A DNA stretch of 64,000 bases from Pseudomonas wuhanensis (GCF_030687395.1 NZ_CP117430.1:2480001-2544000), one strand, 5' to 3'; positions 1 to 8,266 are shown, numbered from the stretch's first letter. Made by a program: numbers and translations. The notes: a model not told the origin generated them from the sequence alone.

Positions 1-34
1 GCGCCTGCTCGTGTTGCTGTTCGGTTGCCGCCAT
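1..34 (-). CDS. Start of an unknown gene, cut by the window edge
   Basis: Only the first 11 codons are visible (MAATEQQHEQA). The ATG is preceded on the minus strand by a good AAGGAG ribosome binding site lying inside the end of the upstream HTH gene, whose TGA stop is 2 nt before this ATG. The two are therefore almost certainly translated from one message. Nothing can be said about function. Confidence 0.6.
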   Translation of the reverse strand, partial: MAATEQQHEQA

Positions 35-36
35 GG

Positions 37-291
37 TCACTCCTTAGAAGACTGCTTTTTGCTCGCCTTGGCGGCCGCGGCCAGACACTCCAGAGCAAAC
101 TGCTCGGGGTAGGTCATCTGGATCGGCGTGGTTTCGCCTTTTACGGTTCTTTCGCCATCAAGAATGTAACGAATCCGCTTGTCGGTGACGCCAATTCGCT
201 TGGCGATCCAGGAAGGCGTCTGACCGATCTGGCTGATCAGCTTGTCGGCATATTCAGTGGTCGGTTTGTAGTATTCGGCGTTGGGTGTCAT
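37..291 (-). CDS. Small helix-turn-helix-like protein, 84 aa
   Basis: An 84-residue protein beginning MTPNAEYYKP. The segment around residues 15-45 (ISQIGQTPSWIAKRIGVTDKRIRYIL) reads as a compact helix-turn-helix, with a first helix, a turn at RIGV and a recognition helix. The C-terminus is rich in Ala and Lys. The start was chosen because the longer reading frame upstream has no protein-like character. It is coupled to the next minus-strand gene (2 nt gap), so it may be the first gene of a small unit leaving the window. It could be a phage-type or accessory regulator. The specific target is unknown. Confidence 0.6.
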   Translation of the reverse strand: MTPNAEYYKPTTEYADKLISQIGQTPSWIAKRIGVTDKRIRYILDGERTVKGETTPIQMTYPEQFALECLAAAAKASKKQSSKE

Positions 292-453
292 GACCTTTCC
301 AGAAAAGTGCGCCCGGAATAATGGGCGATGCGGCGTTAATGGCGCGACAGGGTGCGCGAATCGTTGCGCGGTGTCGCGGTATAAATGAAGTAAAGCAGAA
401 CGATACGCCGCGCCGCGGTGATACAGTCCGCTTTTTCCTGATGAGCGAACGCA

Positions 454-804
454 ATGCGAATTCTGATGGTGGCGCTGGCCGCAACCTTGCTGGCGGGCTG
501 TGCCGGATCGGCGATGAATGACGCCCGTACCAAAACCCCGTACAAAACCCTGACCTCGGACAAACCGGAAAAAGTCGTCGCCCAGTGCGTGCAGTTTGCC
601 TGGCAGGACGAAGCGGTGTTCGGCGTCGATGCGGGCGCGTATTTGCAGCCGGGCAAGAAGGGTGGTTCGACGGTCTACACCCGTTCGGCCGAGTCCTTCG
701 TGGACGTGACCACCGATGCCTCGGGTACAGCGTTGAGCTACTACGCGCAGCACGACGATTTTGTCGCCAAGCGCCGATTGGCGGCGTTGGCGACCTGTTT
801 GTAA
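454..804 (+). CDS. Small predicted lipoprotein
   Basis: A 116-residue protein with a short hydrophobic signal (MRILMVALAATLLAGC) ending in a clear lipobox LAGC, so it should be lipidated at Cys16 and sit in the cell envelope. The mature part is about 100 residues, has two further Cys (one near the C-terminus) and no domain that I recognise by name. Similar small lipoproteins are common in Pseudomonas. It stands alone: the flanking genes lie on the opposite strand. The ATG at 454 is preferred because it places the signal peptide at the N-terminus. Confidence 0.75.
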   Translation: MRILMVALAATLLAGCAGSAMNDARTKTPYKTLTSDKPEKVVAQCVQFAWQDEAVFGVDAGAYLQPGKKGGSTVYTRSAESFVDVTTDASGTALSYYAQHDDFVAKRRLAALATCL

Positions 805-858
805 GCAAGCACCTCGTGCACCGGGTTGTTGGGCAGATGCAGTTCCTGTGGGAGCGTC

Positions 859-1290
859 TTAATCAGTGTTAATGAGGCGCTTCTGGAAAAAGAAGCGCTT
901 GTGGCCCGGCGGGTAATCGGCAATATGCCCCAACTCGCTGTAGCCATGCTTCTTGTAAAACTCCGGCGCCTGGAAGTCGAAGGTGTCCAGCCAGATCCCC
1001 ACGCATTCCTTTTCCCGCGCCAGGTCTTCGGCCATCTGCATCAGCTTAGAGCCCATCCCTTGTCCCCGGGCCTGATCCGGCACCGACAACAACTCAATGA
1101 AAAACCACCGGTAAAACACTCGGCCATAAAGCCCGCCGAGAATCTCGTCACTGTCATTGCGTACCAGCAAAGCAATCTGCTCTGACACCGTGGTTCCGGC
1201 CTTTGACGCGTTGTAGGCGCGCAGCGGTGTGAGGATCGCCTCGCGTTCTTCCTGGGTGGCATTTTTTGACAATTCGATTCGCAGGGTCAT
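859..1290 (-). CDS. GNAT-family N-acetyltransferase
   Basis: A 143-residue protein with the GNAT acetyl-CoA binding pattern: the beta4/alpha3 region reads LLSVPDQARGQGMGSKLM (R/Q-x-x-G-x-G type loop, about residues 68-85), followed by GIWLDTFDFQAPEFYKKHGY, the typical beta5-alpha4 segment ending in the yKkhGF-like motif. Members transfer an acetyl group from acetyl-CoA to an amine; the substrate cannot be read from the sequence. A strong AAGGAT ribosome binding site precedes the ATG. It is a single gene with no obvious operon partner. Confidence 0.85.
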   Translation of the reverse strand: MTLRIELSKNATQEEREAILTPLRAYNASKAGTTVSEQIALLVRNDSDEILGGLYGRVFYRWFFIELLSVPDQARGQGMGSKLMQMAEDLAREKECVGIWLDTFDFQAPEFYKKHGYSELGHIADYPPGHKRFFFQKRLINTD

Positions 1291-1433
1291 GAGCTACATC
1301 CTTATGGCGGTGAGACAGAGCCTATCCGGGTCGCGGCGATTGTTCTATCCCCCGCAGCCCAAGGAACCCCCGGGGCCCCGGGAATGTCTAGCCTGAACAG
1401 CACATTGTTAAATGCAGCCGTTGAGGGCAACCC

Positions 1434-1871
1434 GTGAACATTTTTGAAGCCTTGCGCGAAAGCCACGACCGTCAGCGAAGCTATGCCGATGCACTGATCC
1501 AGACCAGTGGCGACACCCCGGAACGGGTCGAGGCTTACAAGCGGCTCAAATCCGAGCTTCAGGCCCACGCAACCGCTGAAGAACGCCATTTCTACATACC
1601 GCTGATGGAGTTCGACAACGGCGTGGATCTTAGCCGCCATGCCATTTCCGAACACCACGAAATGGACGAGATGATGGAAGCGCTGGATGCGACCGAAATG
1701 TCCAGTCCGTCCTGGTTGGCAACGGCGAAAAAGCTCTCGGAGAAGGTCCATCACCACTTGGAAGAGGAGGAGCAGAAGTTCTTCCAGATGGCCGGTAAGT
1801 TACTCGACGACCAACAGAAAGAAACCCTCGCCGGGCAGTATCAGAAAGAATTCAAGGCGCAACTTTCCTGA
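1434..1871 (+). CDS. Hemerythrin domain protein
   Basis: A 145-residue four-helix hemerythrin-type protein. The di-iron ligands are visible in order: H in the first helix (ESHDRQR), HATAEERHFYIPL (H...E...H), SEHHEMDEMM and VHHHLEEEEQKFF. Such proteins bind O2, NO or iron in the cytoplasm and are linked with oxygen or nitrosative stress. The start is GTG with GAGGG about 6 nt upstream. There is no signal peptide and no fused sensor domain, so this is a stand-alone hemerythrin. It is monocistronic, followed by a REP-containing gap. Confidence 0.9.
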   Translation: MNIFEALRESHDRQRSYADALIQTSGDTPERVEAYKRLKSELQAHATAEERHFYIPLMEFDNGVDLSRHAISEHHEMDEMMEALDATEMSSPSWLATAKKLSEKVHHHLEEEEQKFFQMAGKLLDDQQKETLAGQYQKEFKAQLS

Positions 1872-1885
1872 GGATGAAAGCGCCG

Positions 1886-1903
1886 CAATGCTGTTCACTT
1901 AAG
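1886..1903 (+). repeat. Solo IS4-type terminal inverted repeat
   Basis: The 18-mer CAATGCTGTTCACTTAAG matches the 18-bp terminal inverted repeat of the IS4 element at 31929-33350 at 17 of 18 positions. No transposase or second end is nearby. It lies just upstream of a REP unit. It may be the scar of an old IS or a short non-autonomous derivative. Confidence 0.6.
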
Positions 1904-1924
1904 AGAGTCTTGAGTCAGTAAGAA

Positions 1925-1950
1925 CTTGTGGCGAGGGAGCTTGCTCCGTC
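1925..1950 (+). repeat. Partial REP unit
   Basis: The stretch reads TTGTGGCGAGGGAGCTTGCTCC, the head of the Pseudomonas REP palindrome found at several other places in this window. Here the second half is missing, so it is a single, decayed unit between the hemerythrin gene and the next gene. Confidence 0.7.
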
Positions 1951-2076
1951 AGCGCCCGGCCAACACACCTTGCCAGCAAGGTGAAATGATTTGAATCCAA
2001 TACGCTCCTTGTAGAGAATCGCCGTCTTTGGCTCGAAAGGATGCGCGCGATGAAGTTCGAAGGGACTTTCTAATAC

Positions 2077-2550
2077 ATGGGTAATCACGGGATCGTCTTC
2101 AACGTCTCGCAGATCACCCTCACCGACAGCGAACGAGGACGCCTGCGCGAGCTGCATTTTGGCGAGGCGAAAAGGGCCCACTATGAGGTCAACAGCAAGG
2201 TCGTCGAGGTGTACGACAAGATGCAGGCCAAGAGCCTGCCGTGCGTGATGATGATCGGCATCTCCAAGCCGCTGACCCGGCAACAGGGCGATGCCCTCAA
2301 TGCCCAACGCACCAAGGTCGCCAACCTGGCCGCCTCCGCCTTCGGAGGCGCTGCCGGTACTGTGGGCGGTTTAGCCGGACCTGCAGGCAGTGTCGCCGCA
2401 GGTACTGTTGTAACGGCGGGTGTGCGCTCGTACGTCAATGACGCTCTGCCCGCCTACCATGCTGGCGACGTAATCGTCAGCATCCAGGCGCAGGTCAATG
2501 GTGGGATTGGCCCACAGCGCTCTTCCGAATCCCTGATTATCAAGACCTGA
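2077..2550 (+). CDS. Hypothetical protein with glycine-rich hydrophobic segment
   Basis: A 157-residue protein not recognised as a named family. The N-terminal 85 residues are hydrophilic. Residues of about 88-117 (AASAFGGAAGTVGGLAGPAG...) form a Gly/Ala-rich hydrophobic stretch like a glycine zipper that could insert in a membrane. The last 40 residues are polar. No signal peptide is seen at the N-terminus. The next gene starts a few bases after its TGA, so the two are likely co-transcribed and may form a two-component membrane unit. An AAGGGA about 11 nt upstream supports the ATG. Confidence 0.6.
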   Translation: MGNHGIVFNVSQITLTDSERGRLRELHFGEAKRAHYEVNSKVVEVYDKMQAKSLPCVMMIGISKPLTRQQGDALNAQRTKVANLAASAFGGAAGTVGGLAGPAGSVAAGTVVTAGVRSYVNDALPAYHAGDVIVSIQAQVNGGIGPQRSSESLIIKT

Positions 2551-2562
2551 GTGGGGCTGCAC

Positions 2563-2805
2563 ATGTCCGAAATTACCCAGACGGTCATCGTTGTGGCGCT
2601 GGCCTTTCTACTTGATCGGTTTCTTAAGCCGTACCCGCTGCGCAAGTGGCTAGGGGTGACGCTGGTGGTGGCAGGCGCAATCGGCTGCGTTGCAGTGAGC
2701 CAGACCCAGTTGCTGGGCTTTGACTTGGGATTGATGTCGGTCCTTGCCGTGCCGGTGGGCGCGGGGCTGTTCGTAACCAGGCGGCGGTTCGAGCAGATTG
2801 GCTGA
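2563..2805 (+). CDS. Small two-helix membrane protein
   Basis: An 80-residue protein with two or three hydrophobic segments (TVIVVALAFLLDRFL, LGVTLVVAGAIGCVAV, LMSVLAVPVGAGLFV) and basic ends, so a small inner-membrane protein. A GTG at 2551 is in frame, but the ATG at 2563 with GGGG about 9 nt upstream is a better start. It sits 12 nt after the stop of the preceding gene and is probably in the same message. No family name is recognised. Confidence 0.55.
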   Translation: MSEITQTVIVVALAFLLDRFLKPYPLRKWLGVTLVVAGAIGCVAVSQTQLLGFDLGLMSVLAVPVGAGLFVTRRRFEQIG

Positions 2806-2838
2806 AGGTCAGGAAGGTGTGTTGACCGGACGTATACC

Positions 2839-2938
2839 TTGCTCCCGCTTGAGTGCGTAGCGCTCACAAAAATCGCAATGGTTGTCAGATTTTTGGGGCC
2901 GCTACGCAGCCCAGCGGGAGCAAGCTCCCTCGCCACAG
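2839..2938 (+). repeat. REP pair (REPIN-like), about 100 bp
   Basis: Two REP heads in inverted order (TTGCTCCCGC near 2839 and GCGGGAGCAAGCTCCCTCGCCACA near the other end) enclose a spacer carrying GCGTAGCGCTCAC and GCCGCTACGCAGC. The same spacer type recurs at 25124-25239 and 29624-29742, so this is one family of long REP pairs. It may act as a transcript end or RNA-stability element. Confidence 0.75.
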
Positions 2939-3048
2939 ATTTCTCTGACTCCAGATTCTCTTAAATGAACAAGCATTACGGCAGTCGCCGGGCTTTTCTG
3001 TTTTCGCCTAACATGGACGCTTTCTGACGAACATAAGGATGGATTGTC

Positions 3049-3642
3049 ATGTCGAACACAGCCGAGCGGGTCAACATCATCGAGTCCCAGGTGTTGTCCC
3101 ACGACTGGTATCTGCTGAAGAAAATCACCTTCGATTACTTGCGCAACAACGGCGACTGGCAGCGTCAGACTCGCGAGGTCTATGACCGCGGCAATGGCGC
3201 GGCGATTCTGCTGTTCAATCGCGAGAAGAAAACTGTTGTGCTGACCCGCCAGTTCAGGCTGCCGGTGTTCGTCAACGGCCACGATGGTTTGCTGATTGAA
3301 GTGGCGGCGGGGCTACTGGAAGGCGTTGCGCCTGAAGAGCGTATTCGCGCTGAAGCCGAAGAGGAAACCGGCTATCGCGTTCACCATGTGCAGAAGGTTT
3401 TCGAGGCCTACATGAGCCCCGGTTCGGTGACTGAGAAGCTGCATTTTTTCATCGCCGAGTATGACGCCTCTTCGAAAGTCAGTGATGGCGGCGGGCTGGA
3501 GGAAGAAACCGAAGAACTCGAAGTGCTGGAGTGGAAGTTCGACGACGCGCTGGCGGCGTTCTATCGCGGGGAGATCTGCGATGCCAAGACCATCATGCTG
3601 CTGCAGTATGCGGCGATGAAGGATGTCTTCGGAGCGGTTTGA
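3049..3642 (+). CDS. nudK: NudK-type Nudix hydrolase (GDP-mannose pyrophosphatase)
   Basis: A 197-residue protein whose Nudix box is AGLLEGVAPEERIRAEAEEETG (around residues 88-109), with the catalytic REAxEExG pattern in the form AEAEEETG. The segments before and after it (LTRQFRLPVF, EAYMSPGSVTEKLHFFIAEY) are characteristic of NudK, which hydrolyses GDP-mannose to GMP and mannose-1-phosphate in the cytoplasm. Length matches the family (about 190-200). AAGGATGG precedes the ATG. A decayed AraC fragment follows directly, so the downstream neighbour has been lost. Confidence 0.85.
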   Translation: MSNTAERVNIIESQVLSHDWYLLKKITFDYLRNNGDWQRQTREVYDRGNGAAILLFNREKKTVVLTRQFRLPVFVNGHDGLLIEVAAGLLEGVAPEERIRAEAEEETGYRVHHVQKVFEAYMSPGSVTEKLHFFIAEYDASSKVSDGGGLEEETEELEVLEWKFDDALAAFYRGEICDAKTIMLLQYAAMKDVFGAV

Positions 3643-3650
3643 GCCGGTTT

Positions 3651-3962
3651 GCGGCGCAGCGGTTTTACAATTGCGGTTCGTCACTTACCCGCTTCAACCA
3701 GCAGTTTGCCAAGAGGGGTCGGTTCGAACCTGCCTGCCGGTGCGAATCGACTTTGCGTCGCCAACTGGCCAATGAAGGGGACAGTTTCAGGAATATTCTG
3801 GAAAGAGTTCGGCTGGCTACGGCGCTGCAATGGTTGCAAACCACTTCTCGTCCCATCGGTGAAATCGCCGGTGCCAGCGGTTACGCCTCGGCCTCACGTT
3901 TTGCAGTGCGCTTTCGCTCACACTATGGCTTGTCGCCACGGGAATTGCGGGCGGCGATTTAG
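3651..3962 (+). pseudogene. Truncated AraC-family regulator (C-terminal HTH only)
   Basis: The frame ending at 3962 encodes a nearly complete AraC DNA-binding domain: CESTLRRQLANEGDSFRNI, then RPIGEIAGASGYASASRF and FRSHYGLSPRELR. These are the two HTH units of the family. The N-terminal sensor half and a start codon are missing; upstream the same frame runs into nudK, which is intact in another frame. It is a 5'-deleted remnant, probably fused to nudK by a deletion. Confidence 0.75.
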
Positions 3963-4004
3963 GTAATTCCTGTGAGGTGTCCCCTGTCTTTTTATAGGGG
4001 GTCG

Positions 4005-4523
4005 TTAGATAAACAAATCATCCATCCTGCCGGCTTCGCAGCACTCGTACCCCTCCAGGGTCAGTAGCTGTTCCTTAGCCTCAAGCCCACCGGCAAACCC
4101 CGTCAGTTTACCCGACGCACCGATCACCCGATGACACGGCGCGACAATCGAAATCGGATTCTTGCCATTAGCCGCACCCACCGCTCGAACTGCGCTGGGG
4201 TTGCCGATCTGCTGGGCAATCTCGCTGTAGCTGCGCGTCTCGCCAAACGGAATGGTCAGTAACGCCTGCCACACCTTCTGCTGAAATTCCGTGCCGGCAA
4301 AATCCAGTTCCAGTTCGAAACGGTTACGCGTGCCGGCGAAGTATTCCTGCAACTGTTGCGCGGTGCGCACCAGGATCGGGTTGTCCGCTGCTTCAGTCAT
4401 CGGCCCCAGCCTTACCCGACCAGGCTTGTCGTTTTCCCAGAGGATGGCCGCCAGTCGTGCGCCTTTCGCCACCAATTTCAATTCGCCGACCGGAGACGCC
4501 AGGGTGGTGAAGGTGTAGGACAT
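4005..4523 (-). CDS. ogt: Methylated-DNA-protein cysteine methyltransferase
   Basis: A 172-residue suicide DNA-repair protein that transfers O6-alkyl groups from guanine to its own cysteine. The active site PCHRV is present (Cys130 from this start), followed by SGKLTGFAGGLEAKEQLL, and the helix-turn-helix segment GNPSAVRAVGAANGKNP is intact. The start MSYTFTTLASP is chosen because a GGAGT lies about 10 nt upstream and family members begin here; a longer frame adds 27 residues of no known character. There is no fused Ada N-terminal domain, so it is the Ogt type. It is divergent from the ggt gene. Confidence 0.9.
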   Translation of the reverse strand: MSYTFTTLASPVGELKLVAKGARLAAILWENDKPGRVRLGPMTEAADNPILVRTAQQLQEYFAGTRNRFELELDFAGTEFQQKVWQALLTIPFGETRSYSEIAQQIGNPSAVRAVGAANGKNPISIVAPCHRVIGASGKLTGFAGGLEAKEQLLTLEGYECCEAGRMDDLFI

Positions 4524-4674
4524 GCCGGCGGACTCCGTAAAAGTGTTGAACAGGGGCCCAGCATACTGCCTCGTCGGGGAGGCGCAATACGCAATCCCAG
4601 CCATACTTGCCTACTGCTCTTGAACCGTTCCCTGTGTTTTTGAACAGAACCTAAAAACAAAAAGAGACCGACTC

Positions 4675-6402
4675 ATGAAGTTCGAACCTTTTACCCAATC
4701 GCTCGTGGCAACCGCATTGGCGCTGAGTTGCCTGACGGCCCACGCGGCCTCCGTCGCCCCGGTCGCAGCCGAAAACGGCATGGTTGTCACCGCCCAGCAT
4801 CTGGCCAGCCACGTCGGCGTCGATGTGCTCAAGAATGGCGGCAACGCCGTCGACGCCGCCGTTGCGGTAGGTTATGCGCTGGCGGTGGTGTACCCCGCGG
4901 CGGGCAACCTGGGCGGCGGCGGTTTCATGACGATTCAACTGGCGGACGGGCGCAAGACCTTCCTCGATTTCCGTGAAAAAGCCCCGCTGGCCGCGACCCC
5001 CGACATGTACCTCGACAAAGCGGGCAACGTCATCCCGGACCTGAGCACCCGCGGCCATCTTGCCGTTGGCGTACCGGGCACCGTCTCGGGCATGGAACTG
5101 GCCCTGAAGAAATACGGTACCAAACCCCGCAAGGAAGTGATCGCTCCGGCGATCAAGCTTGCCGAAGACGGTTTTGTGCTGGAGCAGGGCGATGTCGACT
5201 TGCTGGAGTACGCCACCGACGTTTTCAAGAAAGACATGCGCGACTCGGGCTCGATCTTCCTGAGCAATGGCGAGCCGATGCAGGTGGGCCAGAAACTCGT
5301 ACAAAAAGACTTGAGCAAAACCCTGCGGGAAATTTCCGAGAAGGGCGCCGACGGTTTCTATAAAGGCTGGGTGGCCGACGCCATCGTCACCTCCAGTCAG
5401 GCCAACAAGGGCATCATCACCCAGGCCGACCTCGACAAATACCAGACCCGCGAACTGGCGCCGATCGAGTGCGATTACCGTGGCTATCACGTGGTCTCGG
5501 CGCCACCGCCAAGCTCTGGTGGCGTGGTGATCTGCGAGATCATGAACATCCTCGACGGCTACCCGATGAAAGAACTGGGCTTCCGCTCGGCTCAGGCGAT
5601 GCACTACCAGATCGAAGCGATGCGTCACGCGTATGTGGACCGCAACAGCTACCTCGGCGACCCGGACTTCGTGAAAAATCCGATCGCCCATTTGCTGGAT
5701 AAAAACTACGCGACCAAAATCCGCGAAGTCATCGACCCGCAGAAGGCCGGCGTGTCCCGCGAGATCAAACCCGGCGTAGCGCCCCACGAAGGTAGCAACA
5801 CCACCCATTACTCGATCGTCGACAAATGGGGCAATGCGGTGTCGGTGACCTACACCCTCAACGACTGGTTCGGCGCTGGCGTCATGGCGAGCAAAACCGG
5901 GGTCATCCTCAACGATGAAATGGACGACTTCACCTCGAAAATCGGCGTGCCGAACATGTACGGCCTGGTGCAGGGCGAAGCCAACGCCATCGCCCCCGGC
6001 AAAGCGCCGCTGTCGTCCATGAGCCCGACCATCGTCACCAAGGACGGCAAAGTCGTCATGGTCGTCGGCACTCCCGGTGGCAGCCGGATCATTACCGCGA
6101 CCCTGCTGACCATCCTCAACGTGATCGACTACGGCATGAACATCCAGGAAGCGGTGGATGCACCTCGTTTCCACCAGCAATGGCTGCCGGAAGAAACCAA
6201 CCTGGAGAACTTCGCCACCAGCCCGGACACCAAGAAGATGCTCGAGAGCTGGGGGCACAAATTTGCCGGACCACAGGACCCCAACCATATCGCAGCTATT
6301 CTGGTAGGTGCGCCTTCGCTGGAAGGCAAGCCAGTGGGCAAGAACCGCTTCTATGGAGCGAACGATCCACGGCGTAATACCGGGTTGTCACTCGGTTACT
6401 GA
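4675..6402 (+). CDS. ggt: Gamma-glutamyltranspeptidase
   Basis: A 575-residue exported enzyme that cleaves or transfers the gamma-glutamyl group of glutathione in the periplasm. It has a signal peptide (LVATALALSCLTAHAAS). The N-terminal part carries GGNAVDAAVA and GNLGGGGFMTI. The autoprocessing site reads NTTHYS with the nucleophile at Thr376, and GTPGGSRI lies near the C-terminus. All of these are Ggt hallmarks and the length is normal. It is followed after about 150 bp by a cysteine hydrolase but the gap holds a repeat, so co-transcription is uncertain. Confidence 0.93.
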   Translation: MKFEPFTQSLVATALALSCLTAHAASVAPVAAENGMVVTAQHLASHVGVDVLKNGGNAVDAAVAVGYALAVVYPAAGNLGGGGFMTIQLADGRKTFLDFREKAPLAATPDMYLDKAGNVIPDLSTRGHLAVGVPGTVSGMELALKKYGTKPRKEVIAPAIKLAEDGFVLEQGDVDLLEYATDVFKKDMRDSGSIFLSNGEPMQVGQKLVQKDLSKTLREISEKGADGFYKGWVADAIVTSSQANKGIITQADLDKYQTRELAPIECDYRGYHVVSAPPPSSGGVVICEIMNILDGYPMKELGFRSAQAMHYQIEAMRHAYVDRNSYLGDPDFVKNPIAHLLDKNYATKIREVIDPQKAGVSREIKPGVAPHEGSNTTHYSIVDKWGNAVSVTYTLNDWFGAGVMASKTGVILNDEMDDFTSKIGVPNMYGLVQGEANAIAPGKAPLSSMSPTIVTKDGKVVMVVGTPGGSRIITATLLTILNVIDYGMNIQEAVDAPRFHQQWLPEETNLENFATSPDTKKMLESWGHKFAGPQDPNHIAAILVGAPSLEGKPVGKNRFYGANDPRRNTGLSLGY

Positions 6403-6436
6403 AACAGGATCAGCGGCCACTTAGGCTCCCTGGGTG

Positions 6437-6495
6437 GCCCCGATCCCCGTAGCAGCTGCCGAGCCTGCGAGGCTGCGTTCGACAGCTGCTACACG
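6437..6495 (+). repeat. Pseudomonas intergenic palindromic repeat
   Basis: GTAGCAGCTGCCGAGCCTGC and, further on, GACAGCTGCTAC form a long imperfect dyad with GCCTGCGAGGC inside. This is the second, non-REP repeat type familiar from the P. fluorescens group. Its role is unknown. Confidence 0.55.
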
Positions 6496-6550
6496 CTCGA
6501 AATGGGAGTTGAAATCCATCGTTGTACCGACCTATCTAAGGAAGGAAGCC

Positions 6551-7084
6551 ATGAGCACCGCACTCCTGATCATCGACGTCCAACACGCGCTGTGCACGGG
6601 CGAGTATGAATGCTTCGACATCCAGCGCGTCATCGACACCATCAACGATCTCAGCACCAAAGCCAGGGCCGCCAACATCCCGGTTATCCTGATCCAGCAC
6701 GAAGAAGAGGGCGACCTGTTGCGATACGGCGGCGAAGGCTGGCAACTGGCCGACGGTCTGAAAACTTCACCCCAAGACCTGCGCGTGCGCAAAACCACCC
6801 CGGATTCGTTCTACCAGACTCACTTGCAAGAACAGCTGCAAGAGCTGGACGCCAACCGCCTGATCATCTGCGGCCTGCAAACCGACTACTGCGTCAACGC
6901 CACCGTTCGCCAGGCGCATCAATTGGGCTACGACGTCGTGCTGGTGGCCGATGCCCATTCCACCGTCGACAACGGCACAATGAGCGCCGAAGACATCATC
7001 GCCGAACACAACAAGGATCTGGCGCACCTGACCGGCTCCGTGGCGCGGATTGACGTCTTGCCGGCCAGCGAAATCAAAGTCTGA
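6551..7084 (+). CDS. Isochorismatase-like cysteine hydrolase
   Basis: A 177-residue protein of the isochorismatase-like superfamily. The N-terminal LLIIDVQHAL carries the catalytic Asp, and GLQTDYCVNATVRQAHQLGYDV carries the nucleophilic Cys and the usual cis-peptide region. Such enzymes hydrolyse amides (for example nicotinamide, N-carbamoyl compounds) or related substrates; the exact substrate is not readable. The ATG at 6551 follows AAGGAAG. The longer upstream frame crosses a repeat and was not used. It precedes a LuxR-type regulator on the same strand. Confidence 0.85.
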   Translation: MSTALLIIDVQHALCTGEYECFDIQRVIDTINDLSTKARAANIPVILIQHEEEGDLLRYGGEGWQLADGLKTSPQDLRVRKTTPDSFYQTHLQEQLQELDANRLIICGLQTDYCVNATVRQAHQLGYDVVLVADAHSTVDNGTMSAEDIIAEHNKDLAHLTGSVARIDVLPASEIKV

Positions 7085-7193
7085 AAACTCCGCCAGCCCG
7101 TGGCGAGCGTGCGCGCCTGGGGCTGGACGCAATCGTTGCGCCTATGGCATGGTCAAAAAAATAATACGCCACGTAGCGAACAGGATCAGAACG

Positions 7194-8216
7194 ATGGAGG
7201 AGGGTGATGAAGTCGGCGCCAAGGCGTCGATGGCGACATTGCAGGCATTCAATCTTTGCGTATTGCACCTGGGGCGTCTTGCCCGAGATCGCGGTGCATC
7301 GCAGTTCATCGCAGACGGCCTGCAGGCATTCAGCCAACTGATGCCCTTCGCTTCGGCCTGGTGGGGCGAGATGTCCGGGTCAGGCGTCGATATTGCGCCC
7401 AGAAGCTGGATGCACGGGCGAATCAATTTGCCCGAGTCGTTTGCCGCCGAGTGGCACAAGTGCGCGCACAACGACAAATTCTCCCATGACACCTTGAGTC
7501 GACCCGGTGAGGTTGTGCGCGACAGCGGTTTCACCGACCCCAATGAAGAAGTGAACGTGTTCGCCCGGCGCCACGACCTCTACCACCTGATGTGCATCAC
7601 CTTCGAGTTACCCGAAAGCGGCTTGATGTTCTTCGTCTGTCTCTACCGAGGCCTTGATGCCTCGGCTTTCAACGGCAGCGAGGCCGATCTGTTTTCGGCC
7701 TTCTGCGACCACCTGTTGCAGCTGTGGCGATTCCAGGTTCAGGACATGATCCGCTTCGATACGGGCAACGGGGCGTCTGACTTTGGCGTCGCGCGCATGG
7801 ACGGCAGCTTGCTGTACGTGGGGGCAACGCTGTGTGCAGCCATTGAACGTGAGTTACCCGGCTGGAACGGTTCAATGCTTCCCGCGCAGGTGATCGCGCA
7901 ACTGCAAAAGGCACCCTGCGTCATGCGCCTGGGCCGCTGCGCCCTGACACTGAGCCCTAACGCCGAGCACGTTATCCTGTCGCTCGAAGCCCAGTCGCGC
8001 GGGGCGATGCTTGCGCCACGCGAGCGAACGGCGGCGATGCTGTTTGCCGCCGGCCACTCCTACAAGGAGATTGCCAAAATCCTTGAACTGAGTCCTGCGA
8101 CAGTGCGCACTTATCTGCGCAACTGCTATTTGCAACTGGGCGTGAAGAGCAAGGTGGAACTGGGTTCGGTGCTGCGTTCAGCGACCTCGCTCGCGGATGC
8201 GCCGCGCCGCGATTAA
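7194..8216 (+). CDS. LuxR-type transcriptional regulator
   Basis: A regulator of about 340 residues with a C-terminal LuxR/FixJ-type HTH: LAPRERTAAMLFAAGHSYKEIAKILELSPATVRTYL, then QLGVKSKVELG. The N-terminal 250 residues have no receiver or autoinducer-domain motif that I can recognise. They may be a ligand-sensing region (segments such as MCITFELPESGLMFFVCLYR look PAS/GAF-like, which is inference). Three in-frame starts exist (7146, 7194, 7230); AGGAT before 7194 makes it the choice. No target promoter can be named. Confidence 0.8.
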   Translation: MEEGDEVGAKASMATLQAFNLCVLHLGRLARDRGASQFIADGLQAFSQLMPFASAWWGEMSGSGVDIAPRSWMHGRINLPESFAAEWHKCAHNDKFSHDTLSRPGEVVRDSGFTDPNEEVNVFARRHDLYHLMCITFELPESGLMFFVCLYRGLDASAFNGSEADLFSAFCDHLLQLWRFQVQDMIRFDTGNGASDFGVARMDGSLLYVGATLCAAIERELPGWNGSMLPAQVIAQLQKAPCVMRLGRCALTLSPNAEHVILSLEAQSRGAMLAPRERTAAMLFAAGHSYKEIAKILELSPATVRTYLRNCYLQLGVKSKVELGSVLRSATSLADAPRRD

Positions 8217-8236
8217 ATCCGCCTACAACGCGCGCC

Positions 8237-8266
8237 CTGTAGGAGCGAAGCTTGCCCGCGAAGGCA
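8237..8266 (+). repeat. Single REP unit
   Basis: The short stretch TGTAGGAGCGAAGCTTGCCCGCGAA is one REP unit of the bacterial-palindrome type, between the stop of the LuxR gene and the stop of the convergent RES gene. Confidence 0.65.

Noticed and set aside
4651..6288. 545-codon open frame on the minus strand opposite ggt
   Set aside because: It is the mirror of a high-GC coding gene; its translation is low-complexity Arg/His/Val-rich with no motif and no ribosome site, while ggt on the plus strand has all family motifs.
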